Virus record (IMG/VR): IMGVR_UViG_3300020187_000146
Coordinates: 1-29,703 of that record
Length of the DNA stretch: 29,703 bases
Source: a virus
Direction: 5' to 3' (one strand)
Under the pieces are notes generated by a model. That model ran no database searches and was not told the DNA's origin. It worked only from the letters and a program-made list of their open reading frames with translations. The position numbers and the translations under genes are program-made. Of the stretch, positions 5,257 through 13,308 are shown in pieces (positions within the stretch are counted from its first letter, which is position 1; each line of letters opens with the position of its first letter).

Positions 5257-5450
5257 TGAAAACGCTTCCCGATGCCATCAAATGGTGCAAAGACCACCTG
5301 ACCCATCACTTACAACACATGGCTGTAGACCATGAACCACGCACCATGATTCAAGTAGACCCTGCCGAGCTCATACAGGTTCTTACAGTTTTAAATGAGC
5401 ATCAACTATTCTCAAGAGGAGACACTAATGAGAACAATCCGACCCGCTGA
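5253..5450 (+). CDS. Small hypothetical protein (65 aa)
   Basis: Starts in an overlap with the preceding stop; AGTGAAGGATG lies upstream. The product is His-rich (DHLTHHLQHMAVDHE) and helical. No family recognised. A heptad group (5331-5351) lies in its codons. It overlaps the start of the MoxR gene by 23 bases, so the two are probably translationally coupled. Confidence 0.55.
   Translation: MMKTLPDAIKWCKDHLTHHLQHMAVDHEPRTMIQVDPAELIQVLTVLNEHQLFSRGDTNENNPTR
5331..5351. repeat. CATGNNN heptad array (3 units)
   Basis: Units at 5331, 5338 (CACGCAC) and 5345, in register, inside a coding sequence; one further CATG at 5318 is one base out of register. Confidence 0.55.
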
Positions 5451-6429
5451 TCTTGCTAAGCAAGCAGCTAAAGCAGCCAAATCCGGGCAAGGCACTATGA
5501 TCTGGGGTGCCCCTGGCATCGGTAAGTCCGAGATCGTTTATCAACTTGGCGACCAATTCAACGCCAAAGTGTTTGAAATCCGCGCAAACTTATTCGACCC
5601 AGTCGATGTTCGCGGTGGTCTTAAAGTTGTCGAACAACAAGACGGCACGTACCGCACAAAATACGGCGTGCCAGAAGACTACCCAGACGCAAACTACCCC
5701 GGAACAGTGCTGCTGTTTATTGACGATTTAACACACGCACCAAAAGCTACGCAAAACGCACTACTGCAGCTTTTGTTATGTAAACGCATAGGTACTTACG
5801 AGTTACCACCAAACACAATCATTATTGCAGCAGGCAACCGCAGTTTCGATCGTGCTGGTGCAGTAGAGATGACAACCGCAGTAAAAAGCAGGTTCCGTCA
5901 CTATGTAATGGACCCACACATTGATGACTTCTGCGCGCATGCACACAAAATCAGTATGGACCCATCCATTCCGGCGTTCTTGCGCTACCGACCTAACCTA
6001 TTGCATGACATTGATACACAAGATTATGCATTTCCAACACCGCGTACTTGGTCATTCGTCAATGAGGCTTTGCCATTTATTGATGACGATGGTTTTTATG
6101 ACATTGCATCATGTGTAGGGGACGGCGCTGCAGGAGAGTACTTGTCTTTCCGCAAGATCTACCATGACCTGCCCGACATCGATCAGATCCTTCGAAGCCC
6201 CGGCAGTGTCCGTGTGCCTGACTCACCCAGTACGTTATACGCAGTAGCAGGTGCTCTTTCAGCCCGTGCAAATCAGCAAGATATCAAATCCATCATGACT
6301 TACCTACGTCGCCTGCCTACGGAATATCAGGTTGTAGCAGTCAAAGATATTTTAGGCAAAGACCAAACTCTTGCTACCGAACAAGCTGTTCAGCAATACA
6401 TTACCGATAACGCTTCAGTCATCTTTTAA
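5428..6429 (+). CDS. MoxR-type AAA+ ATPase (333 aa)
   Basis: The start at ATG 5428 is favoured by AGAGGAG (5414-5420); an in-frame ATG at 5395 lacks one. Motifs of a MoxR/RavA-like AAA+ ATPase are clear: Walker A GAPGIGKS (residues 27-34), Walker B LLFIDD (about 94-99) and sensor 1 AAGN (about 134-137). Members of this family are ring ATPases that act as chaperones or remodellers together with VWA-domain partners, coupling ATP use to metal insertion or complex assembly. Here the partner is almost certainly the VWA protein at 7096-8214, with one further gene between them. A MoxR plus VWA pair is unusual in a phage. The family assignment is firm, but what the pair does in the phage is not known. 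Confidence 0.88.
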   Translation: MRTIRPADLAKQAAKAAKSGQGTMIWGAPGIGKSEIVYQLGDQFNAKVFEIRANLFDPVDVRGGLKVVEQQDGTYRTKYGVPEDYPDANYPGTVLLFIDDLTHAPKATQNALLQLLLCKRIGTYELPPNTIIIAAGNRSFDRAGAVEMTTAVKSRFRHYVMDPHIDDFCAHAHKISMDPSIPAFLRYRPNLLHDIDTQDYAFPTPRTWSFVNEALPFIDDDGFYDIASCVGDGAAGEYLSFRKIYHDLPDIDQILRSPGSVRVPDSPSTLYAVAGALSARANQQDIKSIMTYLRRLPTEYQVVAVKDILGKDQTLATEQAVQQYITDNASVIF

Positions 6430-6439
6430 GGAGATAATC

Positions 6440-7093
6440 ATGGCTTCAGTACGACTCAGTCACGACCTGCGAAATAGAATTCAACGTGCTGCAAGAGCAG
6501 CTTATAACAAAGCAACAGTCGAACCCAATATGGACACTGCTACCATAGAACTCATCTGGCGCGGCATTGTTGAGCACCCTACGCATATTGCTCTTACTAA
6601 TTTTGTAGCTGAACACGCTGGTTCTATAGAGGATCTTTACGAAAGAACAATCGGTCAAAGAAGTACAGATAAGCTCTGCATTTTTGACAATATAAAAGGT
6701 CGCACAGACATAAAGTTACCAACGGTTCGAAAGTCATGGATTACCCGAGGCTACAATGAGCATGCTATTTTTCTACGACACCTGCATCTCACTGAAGAAG
6801 AGAAGCTTAACATTTCCGACAAACTAACAAAGCTTAATAACGATCGCGAAACTGCAGATGAAAATCAAAAAAACTACAACAAGCAGATTTCAAATTTACT
6901 TGAAAGTTGTAACACCCTGAAACAGCTCCTTGATACACAACCCTCCATGAAAGAATTTGTACCCGAAGACTTACTCCATCAAATGCACAGAAAAGTTACT
7001 CGTGAATCTCAAGCACGAGAACGACGAGAAATTGCTAAAGTCGACGGCGATCTCATCAACCGAGTTGTACTCACTTCTAAACTGGTAGCCTAA
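6440..7093 (+). CDS. Coiled-coil protein between the MoxR and VWA genes (217 aa)
   Basis: ATG 6440 has a strong AAGGAGA site ten bases after the MoxR stop. The N-terminus (RLSHDLRNRIQRAARAAYNKA) recalls, weakly and from memory, the start of phage proteins annotated Nmad5 (putative nucleotide-modification associated). A long charged coiled coil follows (about residues 110-170, LTEEEKLNISDKLTKLNND), then a basic helical end. No catalytic motif is visible. Its place between the MoxR ATPase and the VWA/metallopeptidase-like protein, with tight spacing, suggests it is an adaptor or substrate of that pair. This is inference from gene order. Confidence 0.65.
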   Translation: MASVRLSHDLRNRIQRAARAAYNKATVEPNMDTATIELIWRGIVEHPTHIALTNFVAEHAGSIEDLYERTIGQRSTDKLCIFDNIKGRTDIKLPTVRKSWITRGYNEHAIFLRHLHLTEEEKLNISDKLTKLNNDRETADENQKNYNKQISNLLESCNTLKQLLDTQPSMKEFVPEDLLHQMHRKVTRESQARERREIAKVDGDLINRVVLTSKLVA

Positions 7094-7094
7094 C

Positions 7095-7129
7095 CATGGA
7101 TCATGAATCATCAACCATGCGACGTGTCA
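7095..7129. repeat. CATGNNN heptad array (5 units) at the VWA gene start
   Basis: Units at 7095, 7102, 7109 (CATCAAC), 7116 and 7123 (CGTGTCA) in 7-bp register. The first holds ATG 7096 and the fourth ATG 7117, the two possible starts of the VWA gene. Confidence 0.7.
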
Positions 7130-8214
7130 CATCGGCACGCTCGCAGCTTATTTTAAATGAGCCTTTCTTTGGCGTGCTCAGCCTCAAACTCAAGGTACGT
7201 GAGCGCGATGACATCGATACGGCTTGCACAGATGGCACTCACTTAGATTTCAACGCTAAGTTTGTGGACAAGCTTACAGACATGGAGTTGCAGGGCCTCA
7301 TTGCACACGAAGTTATGCATTGCGTCAGTCACCACATGACACGACGACAAGAACGTAAACCAATGCAGTGGAACATCGCAGCTGATCACGCAATCAACCT
7401 GTTTCTGCTTGACACTGGATTTATACTTCCTGAAGGCGGCGTGCACGATGAGCAATATCGTGACATGTCAGCCGAAGCAATTTATGAACAGATTGACGAG
7501 GACTCAGAACCTTGCAAGTGGGGCTTGGTCAATGACGCAAGTGAAGCTGCTATCGATGCAGACTCTGGTTCAGGACTTGAAGTATCGTGGGATCTGGCCG
7601 TGCAACAAGCAACAGAAGTCGCCAAAGCAGCAGGCAAGTTACCTGGAGGTATCGAGCGTCTTGTCGATCACCTAGAAAAAGCTCAGATTGATTTCAGACA
7701 GCACCTCTGGCCTTTCTTTACTGGTAACAGCAAAGATGATTTTACATGGCGTCGACCCCATCGCGCTTACATCAGTGAAGATGAGTACTTTCCATCTATG
7801 CACAGCGAAGCACCGGGAACCTATGTTGTTGGTATGGACACATCAGGCTCAACGCACCATCAAATTTACAAATTCTTAGCAGAAATTTGTGCTATCCATG
7901 ACGATCTTAGACCAGAGCGCATGGTGTTTATACAATGTGACACACAAGTTGACGAGACCCGAATCGTAGACGTAGACAAAGATCAAGAACTGACTACTAA
8001 AATCTTAAATGTGGGCGGTGGCGGCGGCACGCTGTTTCAACCTGTATTCGATTGGGTACAGGAACACGATGTCGATCCCGAAGGCATGGTGTTCTTCACT
8101 GACTTATGTCCATGTGACGACTACCCAGCCGAACCAGCCTATCCAGTGCTATGGGTTTCAACCGATCCTGATCAAGTAGCGCCATGGGGACAGACCACTT
8201 ATTTATTGCAATAG
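7096..8214 (+). CDS. Metallopeptidase-like and VWA-domain protein, DUF2201 type (372 aa)
   Basis: The start is uncertain (ATG 7096 or ATG 7117); both lie in a heptad array and lack a good binding site, so coupling to the gene ending at 7093 is likely. The N-terminal domain has HEVMH at residues 71-75, the zinc-peptidase signature HExxH. The C-terminal domain is a von Willebrand A fold with the metal-binding MIDAS motif DTSGS (248-252) and a later FFTDL strand. Proteins of this two-domain type (DUF2201) usually sit next to a MoxR ATPase, as here, and are thought to work as an ATPase-driven metal-dependent chaperone or peptidase complex. A His- and Asp-rich segment (ADHAINLFLLD) fits the metal site. 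Peptidase activity itself is not proven for the family. Confidence 0.82.
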   Translation: MDHESSTMRRVTSARSQLILNEPFFGVLSLKLKVRERDDIDTACTDGTHLDFNAKFVDKLTDMELQGLIAHEVMHCVSHHMTRRQERKPMQWNIAADHAINLFLLDTGFILPEGGVHDEQYRDMSAEAIYEQIDEDSEPCKWGLVNDASEAAIDADSGSGLEVSWDLAVQQATEVAKAAGKLPGGIERLVDHLEKAQIDFRQHLWPFFTGNSKDDFTWRRPHRAYISEDEYFPSMHSEAPGTYVVGMDTSGSTHHQIYKFLAEICAIHDDLRPERMVFIQCDTQVDETRIVDVDKDQELTTKILNVGGGGGTLFQPVFDWVQEHDVDPEGMVFFTDLCPCDDYPAEPAYPVLWVSTDPDQVAPWGQTTYLLQ

Positions 8215-8234
8215 AAAATTAGTAAGGCTAATAT
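8206..8234 (+). promoter_or_regulatory. Promoter with ATTAG-N5-CTAAT operator (operator 8218-8232)
   Basis: TTGCAA (8206-8211), 17-bp spacer, TAATAT (8229-8234), with ATTAG-TAAGG-CTAAT overlapping the -10. It starts three bases after the VWA stop codon and precedes the gene at 8260. Confidence 0.78.
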
Positions 8235-8259
8235 CTTCTGTCGCACCGAGGGACTTTAG

Positions 8260-8580
8260 ATGAACCAAGCCGTAAGCAAGAAGCTTCTTGAAACAAACAT
8301 CACTTTTCAGGACTCGTTACGCACCGCAATAGAAATTAACAAACGACACATATCAATCAGTGATTGGACACAAATTGCTAGCCACAGCGACAGCTCTAAG
8401 TGGATTGAAGTTCCAAAAGAAAACCATGAATACCTAGATACGCTAGTAAGAAACGGAGCGACGTTTGCCTACGCTTCTCTATTACAAGCTTGTGATCGCA
8501 ACAAGATTTCATGGATACGCTTTTGTGATGAGTGTCCATTAATAAAAGGCTTGCCGGTGTTTCACGATGACTGGCCCTAA
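8260..8580 (+). CDS. Hypothetical protein (106 aa)
   Basis: ATG 8260 follows GAGGGA (8249-8254) and is the first gene behind the promoter-operator at 8206-8234. The product is soluble and mixed in character (ISDWTQIASHSDSSKWIEVPKENHEYLDTLV), with two cysteines near the end (ACDRNKISWIRFCDEC). I do not recognise a family. It is followed with a 14-base overlap by a small basic gene and then the DNA polymerase, so it opens the replication operon. Confidence 0.6.
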   Translation: MNQAVSKKLLETNITFQDSLRTAIEINKRHISISDWTQIASHSDSSKWIEVPKENHEYLDTLVRNGATFAYASLLQACDRNKISWIRFCDECPLIKGLPVFHDDWP

Positions 8581-8770
8581 GCTGACTCCAGTAAAACAAA
8601 ACGTCCTCGACCGTAAACGAATCAAAACAGAAACCGCCGAGTTTCTTGCTAAAGGCGGCAAGATTACTTACTTATCATTAACTGCAAGTGCATGGGATGA
8701 AAAGAACGTAGTTTTCATGCCCAATAAGCAAAGAGGAATTAAAAGTGAGCAAGACGCTCCTGACACTTGA
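8567..8770 (+). CDS. Small basic protein with FLAKGGKI motif (67 aa)
   Basis: ATG 8567 lies inside the end of the previous gene. The product is lysine-rich (LDRKRIKTETAEFLAKGGKITYL). The motif FLAKGGKI followed by a short strand is common in small phage and bacterial proteins of unknown function, some annotated as regulators. No further motif is visible. It overlaps the polymerase start by 26 bases. Confidence 0.5.
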   Translation: MTGPKLTPVKQNVLDRKRIKTETAEFLAKGGKITYLSLTASAWDEKNVVFMPNKQRGIKSEQDAPDT

Positions 8771-10562
8771 TTTTGAGACTTACTACGACACGCAAGTTTC
8801 ACTACAAAAGATTTCTACGATGGAATACATCAGACACCCTATGTTTAAAGTATGGGGTGTCGGCTTGCAAATTGACGACCAAAAACCCTATTGGGTATCT
8901 GAACACGAAGTAAAAGATGCATTAATGGAGTTCGATTGGTCCGAGATTGCACTATTAGCCCAAAACACCCCCTTCGATGGTTTCATACTTACCCACTACT
9001 TCAATATCAAGCCTAGCTACTATTACGATACAGCCGCAATGGCGAGAGGCTTTTGGCCTGGCCTGTCTTCGTCTCTTAGAAACATAAGCGAGCGCTGCTT
9101 TCCTGACGACCCAAGCATGCGTAAAGGAGACGAACTCGTTAATGCTAAAGGTATTTATGACTTGCCTCCAAACATCGAAGACGAGATTGCGGGGTATTGC
9201 ATACAAGATTGTGCATTAACATACGCTATTTTTCAGCAGCTTAAAGGTCACTTTCCTGCTAGTGAGCTAGATCTAATTGATCTCACAACACGCATGTTTT
9301 GCGAACCAGTCTTGCAGATCGATAGAGAAAGATTAACCATGTATCATGAATCAGAGGTCAACGCAGGTCTTAATGCAATTACAAACAGTGGCTATAGCCG
9401 AGAAGTACTAGCTTCAAACCAAAAGTTTTCCACAGCTTTGTTAGAAGACTTAGATATAACAGTACCCACCAAAGTAAGTCCGACAACAGGCAAATCAATT
9501 CCTGCCCTTGGTAAAAACGATGCTGGCTGGAAGCAGATGCGAGAGATGTATCCAGAGCATGAGCCCATTTGGGCAGGACGAGTCGCAGTAAAGTCACGCA
9601 TCAACGAGACTCGTGCCTCAAGGTTTCTAGCAGCAGCAGACCCCACTGTAAACACTCTCCCCGCACCTCTTCGATACTATGCAGCACATACAGGAAGGTT
9701 CGGAGGCACAGACAAGCTCAATCTACAAAACCTTCCTCGCGGAAGCGAACTAAGAAAGTCACTTATTGCACCGGAAGGACACCTTGTTTTTGTAGCAGAT
9801 TTAAGCAACATTGAGGCACGGATGCTTGCATGGCTTGCAGGACAAGACGATCTCTTAAAGCAATTTTCTGATGGTGAAGACATCTATTCAAACTTTGCTG
9901 GCACTGTTTACAACAAACCCATTAATAAAACTGACAACCCTACTGAACGCTTTGTAGGTAAAACAGCCATTTTAGGTCTTGGATACGGCATGGGAGCCCC
10001 AAAATTCCAGGCAACTCTTGCTTCAGGAGCTGGAGGTCCCACATTAGACTTGTCAGAAGCCCAAGCAGCCAGCGTCGTTAACAAATACAGACTCACATAC
10101 AACAGAATTCCTATCTTGTGGAAACGCTTAGAAAACTTTCTAGTAATGGCATTAAAACAGAACACTGATTTACCGTATTCAGTATTGTCGTTTTCGCCGG
10201 GCGCAATTCGCCTACCAAACGGCATGTTTTTAAAATACAAAGACCTTAAAATAGCTGACAACCAGCTCCAATATGTGGGCAAACGCGGTTTTGAGAAGAC
10301 ATACGGCGGTCGCATCACAGAAAACGTCGTCCAAGCGCTCTCTCGAATAGTAATTACCGACGCTATGTTGCGGTTGCAGCACTCTATACCAGGAGGAACT
10401 GTTGCGTTAACCGTCCACGATGAAGTGGTAATGGTTGCCCCAAACGAGAACCCTGATGTTACAATGAAAAAGATTATCGATCAGCTGTGCATTGCGCCGA
10501 GCTGGGCACCTAATTTACCGTTAGCTGCCGAAGGGGGTTTTGCACATAACTACAGTAAATAA
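8745..10562 (+). CDS. Family A DNA polymerase with 3'-5' exonuclease (605 aa)
   Basis: The start is GTG 8745 (MSKTLLTLDFETYYD), with AGAGGA nearby at 8730-8735. The exonuclease domain shows DFETYYD (residues 9-15), a second motif AQNTPFDGF (about 74-82) and YCIQDCALTY (about 149-158). The polymerase domain shows motif A DLSNIEAR (about 352-359), motif B KTAILGLGYG (about 406-415) and motif C HDEV (559-562). All catalytic acids are present, so the enzyme should copy DNA and proofread. At 605 residues it lacks the bacterial 5'-nuclease domain, as is normal for phage polymerases. It is the core replication enzyme of this module. Confidence 0.95.
   Translation: MSKTLLTLDFETYYDTQVSLQKISTMEYIRHPMFKVWGVGLQIDDQKPYWVSEHEVKDALMEFDWSEIALLAQNTPFDGFILTHYFNIKPSYYYDTAAMARGFWPGLSSSLRNISERCFPDDPSMRKGDELVNAKGIYDLPPNIEDEIAGYCIQDCALTYAIFQQLKGHFPASELDLIDLTTRMFCEPVLQIDRERLTMYHESEVNAGLNAITNSGYSREVLASNQKFSTALLEDLDITVPTKVSPTTGKSIPALGKNDAGWKQMREMYPEHEPIWAGRVAVKSRINETRASRFLAAADPTVNTLPAPLRYYAAHTGRFGGTDKLNLQNLPRGSELRKSLIAPEGHLVFVADLSNIEARMLAWLAGQDDLLKQFSDGEDIYSNFAGTVYNKPINKTDNPTERFVGKTAILGLGYGMGAPKFQATLASGAGGPTLDLSEAQAASVVNKYRLTYNRIPILWKRLENFLVMALKQNTDLPYSVLSFSPGAIRLPNGMFLKYKDLKIADNQLQYVGKRGFEKTYGGRITENVVQALSRIVITDAMLRLQHSIPGGTVALTVHDEVVMVAPNENPDVTMKKIIDQLCIAPSWAPNLPLAAEGGFAHNYSK
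9338..9358. repeat. CATGNNN heptad array (3 units) inside the polymerase gene
   Basis: Units at 9338, 9345 and 9352 (CAGAGGT) in register, encoding MYHESEV between the exonuclease and polymerase domains. Confidence 0.5.
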
Positions 10563-10563
10563 T

Positions 10564-10743
10564 ATGTCTAGACTCGTTGTAACAAGGAAAGTCAACGATG
10601 TCATCACCTTATCAAAAGGCGGTGAGCATATTGCTACGATTATTGTGGGCAAAATTGATAGAAACCAAGTAAGACTTGTCTTTGAAGCAGATCCTTCGGT
10701 CCAGATAAAGCGCGATTCTTCGCCAAAAAAATCTGCCAAATGA
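10564..10743 (+). CDS. csrA: CsrA-like RNA-binding protein (59 aa)
   Basis: ATG 10564 (MSRLVVTRKVNDVITL) is used; an earlier in-frame ATG at 10540 falls inside the polymerase gene. The protein follows the CsrA pattern closely: an LVVTRKVNDVI first strand (compare LILTRRVGETL), a central IVGKIDRNQVRLVF strand (compare VLGVKGNQVRIGV), and P-S-VQIKRDS (compare the PKEVAVHREE arginine site). CsrA dimers bind GGA-bearing hairpins in mRNA and block or stabilise translation. The conserved N-terminal and late arginines (R8 and the KRDS arginine) are kept. The basic Ser/Lys tail is short. A phage copy could reset host or phage mRNA translation. It has no clear ribosome site of its own. Confidence 0.75.
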   Translation: MSRLVVTRKVNDVITLSKGGEHIATIIVGKIDRNQVRLVFEADPSVQIKRDSSPKKSAK

Positions 10744-10761
10744 TATTAGCTGCGCTAATGG
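10733..10761 (+). promoter_or_regulatory. Promoter with ATTAG-N5-CTAAT operator (operator 10745-10759)
   Basis: CTGCCA (10733-10738), 17-bp spacer, TAATGG (10756-10761), with ATTAG-CTGCG-CTAAT. The operator starts one base after the CsrA-like gene's stop. A start point about 7 bases beyond the -10 would fall at the ATG 10769, so transcripts from here would be nearly leaderless or start elsewhere. Confidence 0.65.
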
Positions 10762-10768
10762 AGCGATT

Positions 10769-13267
10769 ATGAGAATTACCTTTCTGGGCGCTTCAAATGG
10801 CCTCAGCCTGAGTAAACATCACATATCACACAATACATTCCAACCTTACCCACAAGTAAAAAAAGTAACTTCTTTTGAACACGACATCACAGATATAGAA
10901 GAGCTTTACGAAGCAATCAGCAGCCACGCTGCAAAAGGTCACTGCTTACTAAAAGGTAATTTACAAAGGCCCCTTGTAGAAGAAAGCAGAGCAGGAGTAA
11001 CAAACCGTAGCGCACCAAGTCAATTACTTGTCTTAGACTTTGATGGCATACGCTTAAATGAAAATAAGTTTAGTCCTTACTGGAACATCAATACCGAGAA
11101 GCTAAAGAATATAGCTGAAGAACTCGTAAAGTGTTTACCCAGTGAGCTACAGAACATCAGCTATATTGCACAAGCCTCTTCAAGTATTGGCTTTAAAAGC
11201 GATGCTATTAGCATGCACATCTTTATGCTGCTTGACATACCTATTGCTGTCAAAACCATCAAACTATGGATGCAGCATGTTAATTACAACAACAATGCTT
11301 TCAAAGAGCAGTTAGAGCTATCTGTAAACGGCCAATCATTAAAGTATCCTTTAGATGTATCTGTCGCAGATAACTCAAAGCTGATCTTTATTGCACCCCC
11401 TACTTTTCAAGACTCACGAAATGATCCGTTTATGTCCTCTGATGACCGCATCATCTATGTTGCTAAACAAACGCAGCAATTGGCGCTTGCTAGTCTTGTT
11501 GCAAACTTGAGTCCACAAGCCATATACGAACAAAGCCAAAAAATTAAGAATCAATTACGAGAGAAAAATGGTTTAAGCAAAGCTGCAGAAAAAATAAAAA
11601 TCATGCAAGTCGACAACCAGTCCCAGGAGGTGTTGCTTAACCCCGACAAGATGGCTATTACAGTTGCAGATACTACTAACAAGCCTTACATACGCTGCAA
11701 CATCAACAGCGGCGACTCCAATGCGTATTGGTTCAACCTTGAAAACCCAGTGTATATGTACAATTTTAAGGGCGAACCTATCTTTCTTTTAGAAAAAGCA
11801 GACAGTGATTTCTATCAATCTATCTTTGAGATTTTTGAATCTGAAATGCAAAAAGAAGGTGCTCCAGAGCAACCCGTTGTGTTTCGAGACTTCAACACCG
11901 ACGTTTATTGGAACGGCATCTACAACCCCACCTCAAACGACTTTTTAGAATTAAAACCTACATCACGAAACTCTATTGAAGACTTCATGCGAACACATGG
12001 AAGGCCCGCACCAGATTTTATACCTGATGCAATGATGTCTTTTGACCCTCAAAACTCTGGACCTTCTGTTGACCTAAGCACTCTCCCTTATCGCATCAAC
12101 ACCTTCAAGCGCACTATGTTCATGAAAAATGCTATTGAGCCTCAAGAACCAATAGAGCTCGGTTACGCTACAAAACTCACGGAAAAATGCCCTACCATCT
12201 ATAAATTAATAAAGCACATACTTGGCGATGGGCAACAAGAAGTTGAACGCTTTATTAACTGGCTTGCTTACATCTACCAAACCAAAGAAAAAGCAAAAAC
12301 TGCATGGGTACTAAGCGGCGTACCGGGGACTGGAAAAGGTGTGTTTGCGTATCAAGTCTTACGTCCTCTACTTGGAGAAGAACAAGCTCCTGTAAAAACA
12401 CTTGAAAACCTTGAGGAGCAATTTAACTCCTATTTGCAGCAGGCGCTTGTGTGTGTCGTAGACGAGTTTCATATGGCAAGCAGTGCAGCTATGCAAAAAG
12501 TAGCTAACAAACTAAAGAACCAAATTACAGAACCTTCAGTCACAATCCGAAAAATGCGTTCAAATCAAATAGAAGTATCTAACTTTACGAGCTTTATATT
12601 TCTAACTAACCACGTTGATGCAGTACGCATCGAACCAGGTGATCGACGCTACAACATTGCACCCCGACAAGAAACCAAGCTACTAGAAAAACACCCAGAC
12701 ATTGTTGACCAGTTCAAACTTATACCAAAAGAGCTTTTACATTTTGCTGGTGCTCTAAGTACTTTCAAGTACAACGAGTCATTAGTGCGTATGCCTGTAG
12801 ATAACGAAGCCAAGCAAATGATGAAAACAGCTTCTTTAAGCGTATTCGAAGAGTTTTGCGACGCAATTCGTGGCGGAGATGTTCTGTTCTTTACTGATAT
12901 CCTCGATATCAAAGTAACAAACGTCATGATGTCAGGCGATATCGACGCTGCTCAACGACTAGTAAAGGCTTGGCTCTCAGATGCCGAGAAAAAATACTAC
13001 AGCGTCATACCAGCAGAAAATTTCAGACTCGTCTACAACGTATACACAGAAGCAACACCTCGAATATCTCTAAATGAGTTTCGTAAGCGTTTACAAAGAA
13101 ACAACATTGAAATCACTAGAAAACGCCCAGCACAAGCAGCCGGAAACGCAAATGCGACTGTTTTAAGAGGCGTTGTTTGCGACTGGGATGTTGACGAGTA
13201 TCAACTGAAGCACGTTATAAACCAGTATTTCAATAAGGAAGATCAAATGCTCTTGCGTGTTTCATAA
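10769..13267 (+). CDS. PrimPol-like primase and SF3 helicase (832 aa)
   Basis: ATG 10769 has GGAG at 10760-10763. The N-terminal third resembles an archaeo-eukaryotic primase (PrimPol): LLVLDFDGI (acidic pair near residue 90) and SMHIF (near residue 148), the usual DxD and SxH metal and nucleotide residues. The C-terminal part is a superfamily 3 helicase: Walker A GVPGTGKG (about 515-522), Walker B VCVVDEF (about 560-566), sensor asparagine in FLTNHVDAVR (about 612) and an arginine in PGDRR. Fused primase-helicases of this sort (DUF5906 group) prime and unwind DNA in phages and mobile elements. Its origin partner is probably the iteron region at 1135-1429. The middle (about 280-450) is not assigned. 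Confidence 0.85.
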   Translation: MRITFLGASNGLSLSKHHISHNTFQPYPQVKKVTSFEHDITDIEELYEAISSHAAKGHCLLKGNLQRPLVEESRAGVTNRSAPSQLLVLDFDGIRLNENKFSPYWNINTEKLKNIAEELVKCLPSELQNISYIAQASSSIGFKSDAISMHIFMLLDIPIAVKTIKLWMQHVNYNNNAFKEQLELSVNGQSLKYPLDVSVADNSKLIFIAPPTFQDSRNDPFMSSDDRIIYVAKQTQQLALASLVANLSPQAIYEQSQKIKNQLREKNGLSKAAEKIKIMQVDNQSQEVLLNPDKMAITVADTTNKPYIRCNINSGDSNAYWFNLENPVYMYNFKGEPIFLLEKADSDFYQSIFEIFESEMQKEGAPEQPVVFRDFNTDVYWNGIYNPTSNDFLELKPTSRNSIEDFMRTHGRPAPDFIPDAMMSFDPQNSGPSVDLSTLPYRINTFKRTMFMKNAIEPQEPIELGYATKLTEKCPTIYKLIKHILGDGQQEVERFINWLAYIYQTKEKAKTAWVLSGVPGTGKGVFAYQVLRPLLGEEQAPVKTLENLEEQFNSYLQQALVCVVDEFHMASSAAMQKVANKLKNQITEPSVTIRKMRSNQIEVSNFTSFIFLTNHVDAVRIEPGDRRYNIAPRQETKLLEKHPDIVDQFKLIPKELLHFAGALSTFKYNESLVRMPVDNEAKQMMKTASLSVFEEFCDAIRGGDVLFFTDILDIKVTNVMMSGDIDAAQRLVKAWLSDAEKKYYSVIPAENFRLVYNVYTEATPRISLNEFRKRLQRNNIEITRKRPAQAAGNANATVLRGVVCDWDVDEYQLKHVINQYFNKEDQMLLRVS

Positions 13268-13268
13268 A

Positions 13269-13283
13269 ATTAGCTACACTAAT
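13269..13283. promoter_or_regulatory. Operator ATTAG-N5-CTAAT
   Basis: ATTAG-CTACA-CTAAT begins one base after the primase-helicase stop and precedes the nuclease gene at 13309. TAATAA follows the right half-site as a possible -10, but the hexamer 17 bp upstream (GTGTTT) is a poor -35. Confidence 0.75.
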
Positions 13284-13308
13284 AAGCCGTGAAGACAATG
13301 GATTGACA

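Noticed and set aside
9908-10318. Antisense 136-aa reading frame in the polymerase gene
   Set aside because: Lies wholly opposite conserved polymerase motifs, has no ribosome site and no recognisable protein features.
12649-12927. Antisense 92-aa reading frame in the primase-helicase gene
   Set aside because: It mirrors the coding strand of a clearly real gene and lacks start signals.
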